5,427 nt of DNA from assembly GCA_017860335.1 (NCBI GenBank), contig JAFNAU010000158.1:1-5427 (forward strand). Reading direction: 5' to 3'. The translations under genes and the position numbers were made by a program. The DNA is from Bacteroidota bacterium (GTDB lineage: Bacteria > Bacteroidota > Bacteroidia > Bacteroidales > Paludibacteraceae). Shown in pieces: positions 1-3,901 of the stretch (position 1 is its first letter; every line of letters starts with the position of its first letter). The notes below the pieces were generated by a model. The model was not told where the DNA came from. It saw only the letters and a list, made by a program, of their open reading frames with translations, and searched no databases.

Positions 1-26
1 TCTACAAGTGCTTGATTTCTAAAGAG

Positions 27-101
27 TGGGCCCAACTGGGCTTGAACCAGTGACCCCCTGATTATGAGTCAGGTGCTACTAACCAACTGAGCTATAGGCC
101 C
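27..101 (-). tRNA. tRNA with CAT anticodon, probably tRNA-Ile2 (lysidine type)
   Basis: The minus strand folds as a cloverleaf: acceptor GGGCCTA with TGGGCCC, anticodon stem CCTGA/TCAGG around loop CTCATAA (anticodon CAT), T-arm ACTGG-TTCAAGC-CCAGT, discriminator A at 27. CCA is not encoded, so a CCA-adding enzyme must supply it. CAT can mean initiator Met, elongator Met or Ile2. The stem starts with a normal G-C pair, which argues against an E. coli-like initiator. Pairs C4-G69 and C5-G68 match the determinants known for the lysidine synthetase TilS in E. coli tRNA-Ile2, so Ile2, reading AUA after modification, is preferred over elongator Met. One oddity: the D-arm 3' strand reads GTAGC instead of the usual GAGC, giving one extra U and only three clean pairs. 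The gene call is firm; the isotype is moderately sure. Confidence -1.
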
Positions 102-122
102 TCTTTTTTTCTAATTGGAGTG

Positions 123-130
123 CAAAAATA
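123..130 (-). promoter_or_regulatory. Candidate Bacteroidota -7 box for the tRNA gene
   Basis: The minus strand reads TATTTTTG, which fits TAnnTTTG, and sits 21 bases before the tRNA 5' end. A TTTG at 147-150 lies 16 bases further upstream and could be the -33 element, slightly closer than the usual spacing. The surrounding sequence is A/T rich, so a chance match is possible. Confidence -1.
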
Positions 131-213
131 ACATATTTTCCAGTAACAAAAAAATAAAACGGGGAAAAATATTCAACGGATCGGCAAATTTCAATTAATT
201 AACGTGATGTGAG

Positions 214-255
214 ACGTTTAACGTTTGACGTTTGACGTTTCAGGTTTCAGGTTAC
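214..255. repeat. Heptamer tandem repeat, six units
   Basis: Six contiguous 7-base units read ACGTTTA, ACGTTTG, ACGTTTG, ACGTTTC, AGGTTTC, AGGTTAC. The array drifts stepwise from an ACGTTT to an AGGTTT form, as expected for tandem duplication followed by point change. It is intergenic, so it does not change a reading frame here. Confidence -1.
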
Positions 256-299
256 GCGTGGTTGAAAGTTCAATTTATATAATTCCTGTTGTACGTGTG

Positions 300-370
300 C
301 AACGTGTGCATTTCGTTTATTTATTTCCAACACCATTTAATCACATGGGGACAGCAACTCACTATCAAAC
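300..370. repeat. Bracketing direct repeat, tRNA-side copy
   Basis: This stretch aligns in the same orientation with 3811-3880. Shared blocks in order are CAA(C/T)GTGTG, CAT, ATTTCCAAC, AATC, GGG and ATCAAAC. By hand about 38 of 53 aligned positions agree over 300-351, and spacing to the last block is kept within one base. The identity falls to near chance between the GGG and ATCAAAC blocks. The two copies enclose the toxin-antitoxin pair and three other genes. Part of the match is AT-rich, so significance should be judged from the GTGTG and TTTCCAAC blocks. Confidence -1.
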
Positions 371-390
371 AGCGACAAAGTGAAATCGGA

Positions 391-452
391 GCAAGTCACT
401 AAAAACGCGTTTCAGCCAATCTGTGAGCATTGGTGAGTATTAGTGACTCTGC
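391..452. repeat. Nested inverted repeat downstream of the antitoxin gene
   Basis: AGTCACTA at 394-401 is the exact reverse complement of TAGTGACT at 441-448; the pairing extends to GCA (391-393) and TGC (450-452) with a one-base slip. Inside it CCAAT (416-420) pairs with ATTGG (429-433) around an 8-base loop. It begins 7 bases past the antitoxin stop codon, so it could help end transcription or protect the mRNA 3' end, but no strong U-run follows on the minus strand. The left arm also resembles, in opposite orientation, part of the block at 3739-3763. Confidence -1.
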
Positions 453-458
453 TATTTG

Positions 459-785
459 TCAAACGAGTTCTACAAAATTATTTTCAAGTTTTACTTTAAA
501 ATTTATCTCAGCCTTCAGTGCCTTGAAAACTTTGATTATTGTTTCGATTGTTGCATTGTTAGCACTGTTTTCTAACTTTGAGATTTGTGCTTTTTGCACT
601 CCAATTAATTTGCCTAATTCTTCTTGTGTTAAATGACGTTCCTGTCTGGCGGTTTTAATCATTTTTCCCAAAACGTCCATTCTGAGTTCGTATTCGTATT
701 CTTCCCTTTCTTCTGTTCCTGGTTTACCGATATACTTATCTTTCATTTCAGAAAGACTTTTTGTTTTTATTTCTTTGGCTGCCAT
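459..785 (-). CDS. higA: HigA-like antitoxin, XRE-family helix-turn-helix protein
   Basis: A 108-residue protein. Residues about 38-98 form a Cro/C1-type (XRE) helix-turn-helix: LGKMIKTARQ, then LTQEELGKLIGVQKAQISKLEN (residues 52-73), then a supporting helix near TIETIIKVFKAL. The first 35 residues are charged (EEREEYEYE) and likely form the extended N-terminal segment common in these antitoxins. Expected role: bind and neutralise the RelE-fold toxin encoded just upstream and repress their shared promoter. The start at 785 is supported by a 4-base gap after the toxin stop codon and an AAAAAGG sequence 7 bases upstream. Toxin-first order is typical of higBA rather than relBE. The family call is firm; the partner assignment rests on adjacency. 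Confidence -1.
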   Translation of the reverse strand: MAAKEIKTKSLSEMKDKYIGKPGTEEREEYEYELRMDVLGKMIKTARQERHLTQEELGKLIGVQKAQISKLENSANNATIETIIKVFKALKAEINFKVKLENNFVELV

Positions 786-789
786 GTTT

Positions 790-1131
790 TTACCTTTTTA
801 GTGTGTTGTTAAAATACTTGTCTTTAATCTGTACTGCTCGTTCTATTTCGTTACCTGGCACTTTGTCCGCTTTCTTTACGAAACCATGTGTTGCAATAAC
901 CAATGTTTCTTTGTTGTCTGTTTTGTCCCAAAAGGCAAGAAGTCTTATTTGAAGCCCGGCATATTTTGTTCGAAATTCCCAAATATCGTTTTGAAGTTTC
1001 TTGAAAAGTTTTGGGTCATTTGTTTGCTCTGCAAGATCAATGTTATAAATGACTTTTCTTACTGTCTTTTGGTCGAGTTTAGCCAAAAATTCGTCTGCTT
1101 CATCTAAAAACCTAGTTTCGAAATATCTCAT
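790..1131 (-). CDS. higB: HigB-like toxin, RelE/Gp49 superfamily
   Basis: A 113-residue protein matching the phage Gp49-like/HigB toxin family (PF05973) in length and motif order. The central block is KKLQNDIWEFRTKYAGLQIR (residues 44-63, with W51, E52, R54 and R63), followed by strand LLAFWD and the C-terminal block ATHGFVKKADKVPGNEIERA (residues 80-99). These correspond to the family pattern of 'GlwElR', 'yR' and 'hgFvKKt..tP..ei..A'. Members are ribosome-dependent mRNA interferases; the basic and aromatic residues expected at the active surface are present, so the toxin looks intact. It precedes the antitoxin by 4 bases in one operon. ATG at 1131 is chosen because the family begins almost directly with the first strand (RYFETRF). 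An upstream TATCTTTG gives a plausible short leader. Confidence -1.
   Translation of the reverse strand: MRYFETRFLDEADEFLAKLDQKTVRKVIYNIDLAEQTNDPKLFKKLQNDIWEFRTKYAGLQIRLLAFWDKTDNKETLVIATHGFVKKADKVPGNEIERAVQIKDKYFNNTLKR
793..799 (-). promoter_or_regulatory. Shine-Dalgarno-like site of the antitoxin gene
   Basis: The minus strand reads AAAAAGG with 7 bases to the antitoxin ATG. It lies within the last codons of the toxin gene, suggesting translational coupling. It is the clearest such site here; the other starts lack one. Confidence -1.
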
Positions 1132-1156
1132 TGTTTTAATTTGATATTATAATCTA

Positions 1157-1164
1157 CAAAGATA
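1157..1164 (-). promoter_or_regulatory. Candidate -7 box of the toxin-antitoxin operon
   Basis: The minus strand reads TATCTTTG, an exact TAnnTTTG match, 25 bases before the toxin ATG. A TTTTG at 1189-1193 is a possible -33 element, but the 24-base spacing is a little long. The 82-base gap after the preceding gene and this box suggest the pair is transcribed on its own. The AT-alternating tract TATATA near 1177-1184 between the two boxes could hold the antitoxin operator; this is inference. Confidence -1.
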
Positions 1165-1213
1165 AATTAAAGTTTCCATATATAGATACAAAACTTCATA
1201 CATTTAATTAACC

Positions 1214-1657
1214 TTACCCTACTTCAATAATCTTTTGGTTTTGTATTATCGCATAAGTTCCTGTAGTGTCATCAGAAGTCGATTCAAATGAAAGTTCAAT
1301 AGTGTTCAAATTTTTGTCTCTGGGATATATACAAGATAATCGCAATTCATTCAGATTTTTATGCTTGAATTTTTCATTAAGTTTATAATTGCGATCAATC
1401 TCATTCAACATTTCTTTCTCAATCAACTTTAAGTTTTGAATTATCCATGTTGTATTTTCAACTTCTTCTTGTTCAGGACCCAGAATATCTCCTTCCAAAA
1501 GGATTACTATTTCCTTTGAATAATTCTCTATTTCGATTGTACTTGACCAAACGATATTTCTCGAGTTGTTGTTTTTACGTATTCTCGCAGAAAATGTTCC
1601 TAAATGTTTAGTCTCAATAAATACTTTTTTTCCGAGTAATATGTCTAGAATACTCAT
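1214..1657 (-). CDS. Hypothetical protein, 147 aa, not recognised
   Basis: I do not recognise this family with confidence. The protein opens with MSILDILLGKKVFIETKHLGTF and alternates short beta-strand-like segments (KVFIET, FSARI, IVWSSTIEIEN, EIVILLEGD), then a charged helical stretch (about residues 65-100, rich in E, N and K), then two more strand-like segments (LRLSCIYP and TIELSFESTSDDTTGTYAIIQN). There is no signal peptide, membrane segment, metal motif or catalytic motif, so it is probably a small soluble cytoplasmic protein. The overall look, W-containing N-terminal beta sheet with an acidic helix, resembles small immunity-type or integron-cassette proteins, but that is an impression only. 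The frame is open end to end with no overlapping rival. ATG at 1657 has no Shine-Dalgarno site. It lies 118 bases after the transglutaminase gene. Confidence -1.
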   Translation of the reverse strand: MSILDILLGKKVFIETKHLGTFSARIRKNNNSRNIVWSSTIEIENYSKEIVILLEGDILGPEQEEVENTTWIIQNLKLIEKEMLNEIDRNYKLNEKFKHKNLNELRLSCIYPRDKNLNTIELSFESTSDDTTGTYAIIQNQKIIEVG

Positions 1658-1775
1658 TGTTTAAGTCGTGAGTTGTTATTTATTTGTTGTAATTTTCTTC
1701 TCAACTTGCCCTAATAACCAAAGTTTTGCTCATTTGCGGGTTGTGGAAAACTAAGTTTCAATTTTATTCTCATAA
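1658..1775. other. Gene junction with recurring AACCCG motif
   Basis: This spacer contains the minus-strand motif AACCCGCAAATG at 1731-1742. Similar motifs occur at 3011-3023 (AACCCGGTAAAAG) and 3747-3761 (AACCCGCTAAAAATG). On the plus strand CATTTGCGGGTTG here parallels CATTTTTAGCGGGTTG at 3747-3762 with a three-base gap. No TAnnTTTG promoter box was found for the downstream gene. Confidence -1.
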
Positions 1776-2957
1776 TCAGTTTAAAGGTATGCCAAACCAC
1801 GTTACTTTATAAAACATAGATTTTCGTCCAGCCTTACTTTTACTGAAGTACAACTTTAACCAATCCTGTTGTTCTTTCATTTGTTTTGAAGCATCGTCAA
1901 TAGATTTGATTAATTGTCTGGTCAAATAAGTTGTGTTCTGGTCTGCGTTTGATATTTGAACCAACTTCCTTCTGGCTTCATTAAATTTACTTTCTGCAAT
2001 ATCAATCATACCTTGTATTTCGGCGTCTGTTTTCTTCGGTGTAAATTGTTTGTTTCTGTAATTTATGAAGTCGTTAAAAGCAGTTATTCCGTCATTATAG
2101 TCAGTCACTGAAGAGTTGTACAGATTAATTGTCTTGGTTTGTCTGTCGTTTTCTATTTCTAACTTTATATGTTGAAGCCGGTCAAACACTAATGAGTTTA
2201 TCACACCATTTTTCTCTACACGATACGCTGATGAAATTAGTTGGTCTATGTGGTTTTGTTTTTCATAAACATTAAGTGTGTCAATGAAATTGAAAAACGG
2301 TTTAGTTTTATTTTCTTGTGTTTTACCTTCGTAAAATTCCTGGTTTGTTACAGGATAATTAAGGAATTGCCACAAATAGTCAAATGGCATGTGAGATTTG
2401 ATAAGAGTTGCAGGTCTTGCTTTATAATAGTTGTTGTTTATTTTTTTGAAAAACTTTCGGCCATCAACATAGCCCGAACCCCAGGTTGGGTCAAAGAGAA
2501 ACCATGAACTGTCAATAAGTGCGGCACTCCAGGCGTGAGGGATATTATCCGTTAATCCGTTTTGCTTTGTGTAACCTTCAATTACAAAAGATTTAATGCC
2601 TGATTTATTACAAATATCCGTGAACAATGATGCATAGTTTTCACAAACACCTTTTCTTGTCCTTAATGGTTTTGCTATTTTTTCTTCATTCTTTTCATAA
2701 AAGTTTATTGCATACATATTGTCAACGTCATATTGAATGTTTGATGCAACCCAAATAAAAACAGCTCGTGATTTGTCCCTGTCGCTTGTAAAGTTGGTCT
2801 TAATGTATGTTGCAATCTGGCCCGTGGTCCTGGTCAAAGAGTCAGGCAATTGTAATGCTCTTTTGTCAATCGCGGCAAATTCATTCACAGATGTCTTTTG
2901 AGCAAAAGCAGTCTGTATCGTTAATATAAGAAGCAGAATAAATTTTATTCGTTTCAT
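1776..2957 (-). CDS. Exported transglutaminase-like (papain-fold) protein
   Basis: A 393-residue protein when started at 2957. It opens with a textbook signal peptide: MKRIK, hydrophobic core FILLLILTIQTA, then AFAQ as the likely cleavage site, so it probably acts in the periplasm; no lipobox is seen. Residues about 45-160 are a transglutaminase core (PF01841-type): VFIWVASNIQYD, then GVCENYASLFTDICNKSGI with catalytic Cys105, HAWSAALID with His141, and FDPTWGSG with Asp156, an intact triad. Bacterial members are proteases, amidases or crosslinkers, so the reaction cannot be told. The C-terminal half (about 200-393) is charged, helical and rich in K/Q/N, with no known domain. The frame stays open 28 codons upstream to 3041, but that extension is polar and would bury the signal peptide, so 2957 is preferred. 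No Shine-Dalgarno site is present. Confidence -1.
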   Translation of the reverse strand: MKRIKFILLLILTIQTAFAQKTSVNEFAAIDKRALQLPDSLTRTTGQIATYIKTNFTSDRDKSRAVFIWVASNIQYDVDNMYAINFYEKNEEKIAKPLRTRKGVCENYASLFTDICNKSGIKSFVIEGYTKQNGLTDNIPHAWSAALIDSSWFLFDPTWGSGYVDGRKFFKKINNNYYKARPATLIKSHMPFDYLWQFLNYPVTNQEFYEGKTQENKTKPFFNFIDTLNVYEKQNHIDQLISSAYRVEKNGVINSLVFDRLQHIKLEIENDRQTKTINLYNSSVTDYNDGITAFNDFINYRNKQFTPKKTDAEIQGMIDIAESKFNEARRKLVQISNADQNTTYLTRQLIKSIDDASKQMKEQQDWLKLYFSKSKAGRKSMFYKVTWFGIPLN

Positions 2958-3070
2958 TTTGATGTCGTAGCTTGGTTGTCTATAATGGTAACTTGTAGCC
3001 GTTGTTTTCCCTTTTACCGGGTTATTGTTCTGGTGTAACATTGGAAAGACAAATGGATGCTATTCCCCAT
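2958..3070. other. Gene junction with recurring AACCCG motif
   Basis: The spacer between the 199-aa gene and the signal peptide ATG carries the minus-strand motif AACCCGGTAAAAG (3011-3023), related to those at 1731-1742 and 3747-3761. It is open in the transglutaminase frame, but its composition (MLHQNNNPVKGK...) looks like translated spacer rather than protein. Confidence -1.
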
Positions 3071-3670
3071 CTATCTTATTATTTTCAGTTCATCTAAATT
3101 GTCAATTATCAATTTGAATACGACTATTAGCTCGATCATTTCATCTTTACTTCCCGCATTTGTTTGAATTACACTTAAAATCTCTGATGTCCCATTTTTG
3201 GAATCAGTTTGATATACGATTGAATTGATATTATGTTTCAGTATTATTTTTTGAATATCAAGTGTAAATATTTTCTTCACCAAGTCGGGATGATTACTTT
3301 TAATCAAATAGTGCTTGTCAAAATCGTCCCACCCCAATTCGATTTCAGGTTTTCCTAATTTTTTAAGAATTCGTTCAAATAAGTCTTCCCAACTAATTGT
3401 GATTTCAAAGTCAATGATAGAATCGAATGAAACTTGAAATTTTAATGGCCTGGTATCAGAAACTGAAATATTAATAGTCCACTTCTTATGAGGAATTGTT
3501 ATGTTATGAATTTCAAACACATTACCAGAAGTGTGCTTTATGTTAAATTTCCCATTAAATTTTTCCGCAATTTCTTCCCACATTTTTCTATTCGGGAAAT
3601 TGTCCGAAATACCATGCGTTGGTGAATTTGATAATTGCTGAAAATTATTCTTTTTTGTTGTCTGATCCAT
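3071..3670 (-). CDS. Hypothetical protein, 199 aa, not recognised
   Basis: I do not recognise this family. Residues about 27-60 read WEEIAEKFNGKFN followed by FEIHNITIPHKKWTINISVSD, a helix then beta-strands; residues about 74-90 (FQVSFDSIIDFEITIS) are further strands. A helix near FERILKKLGKPE leads into FDKHYLIKSNHPDLVKKIFT (about 115-135), whose 'aromatic-x-(I/V)-K-S-N-x-P' pattern followed by a helix recalls the DUF3137-type 'F-x-V-x-(A/S)-x-D' segment; that likeness is weak. The C-terminus is a hydrophobic helix (MIELIVVFKLIIDNLDELK). No signal peptide or clear membrane span is present, and no catalytic motif is visible. ATG at 3670 is chosen because upstream in this frame lies the repeat-rich block. 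Probably a real cytosolic protein, given a 200-codon AT-rich frame with ordinary composition. Confidence -1.
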   Translation of the reverse strand: MDQTTKKNNFQQLSNSPTHGISDNFPNRKMWEEIAEKFNGKFNIKHTSGNVFEIHNITIPHKKWTINISVSDTRPLKFQVSFDSIIDFEITISWEDLFERILKKLGKPEIELGWDDFDKHYLIKSNHPDLVKKIFTLDIQKIILKHNINSIVYQTDSKNGTSEILSVIQTNAGSKDEMIELIVVFKLIIDNLDELKIIR

Positions 3671-3810
3671 TTTTTATAACTGGGATTAACGGTAATTTGT
3701 ATTTTTAGTGGCAGGTTGCGTGACAATTTCATGTCAAATTGCAACGCATTTTTAGCGGGTTGCAAATCTTGATTTTTAGTACTTAACCTGCACCCGCTCC
3801 TGCACTTTTG
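3671..3810. repeat. Foldable intergenic block with three ATTTTTAG copies
   Basis: ATTTTTAG occurs at 3701-3708, 3748-3755 and 3772-3779. A hairpin at 3715-3745 pairs GTTGC with GCAAC and AATTT with AAATT around loop CATGTC, with a five-base bulge on one arm. Two more arms are exact: GCAGGTT (3711-3717) with AACCTGC (3785-3791), and AGCGGGT (3754-3760) with ACCCGCT (3792-3798). These last two cross each other, so they are alternatives or a pseudoknot. The two copies around TTTTTAG(T/C)GG and GGTTGC look like an internal duplication. A 91-codon frame across 3538-3813 on the minus strand is treated as spurious. Confidence -1.
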
Positions 3811-3880
3811 CAATGTGTGGCATGTTGATTTTTATTTCCAACGCTATAGAATCGCGCGGGAGCATTGGTTTTTATCAAAC
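3811..3880. repeat. Bracketing direct repeat, fucosidase-side copy
   Basis: Same-orientation partner of 300-370, with shared blocks CAATGTGTG, CAT, ATTTCCAAC, AATC, GGG and ATCAAAC. It begins where the foldable block ends and stops about 20 bases short of the fucosidase stop codon, so it marks the outer edge of the AT-rich gene group. Confidence -1.
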
Positions 3881-3882
3881 TC

Positions 3883-3898
3883 CATTCAAACATGAATG
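3883..3898 (-). terminator. Weak hairpin after the fucosidase gene
   Basis: CATTC (3883-3887) pairs with GAATG (3894-3898) around a six-base loop, four bases past the stop codon. The stem is only 5 bp and the following minus-strand sequence has no good U-run (GAGTTTGAT), so this may not end transcription on its own. Confidence -1.
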
Positions 3899-3901
3899 CG
3901 T

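Larger units (their letters stand above)
102..458. other. Gene-free stretch with several short repeats
   Basis: No convincing coding sequence is seen on either strand between the tRNA and the antitoxin stop codon. It holds the likely tRNA promoter, a six-unit heptamer array (214-255), a two-unit 9-mer ACGTGTGCA (293-301, 302-310), one copy of the bracketing direct repeat (300-370) and a nested inverted repeat (391-452). A short plus-strand frame starting at 430 is only the reverse of the antitoxin gene. Confidence -1.

Noticed and set aside
102..458. CRISPR array
   Set aside because: The repeats are contiguous 7- and 9-base units without spacers and there are no cas genes.
886..1107. Plus-strand frame opposite the toxin gene
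   Set aside because: It is antisense to the well-supported HigB-like gene and has an unlikely Cys/Phe-rich composition.
3538..3813. A 91-codon minus-strand frame overlapping the start of the 199-aa gene
   Set aside because: Most of it runs through the repeat-rich foldable block and the rest overlaps the 199-aa gene out of frame; the translation has no domain-like pattern.
3671..3880. Classical integron attC site
   Set aside because: GCGTTGGAA at the fucosidase-side repeat hints at a GTTRRRY core, but the seventh base does not fit, no matching RYYYAAC partner is clear and no integrase is in the window.
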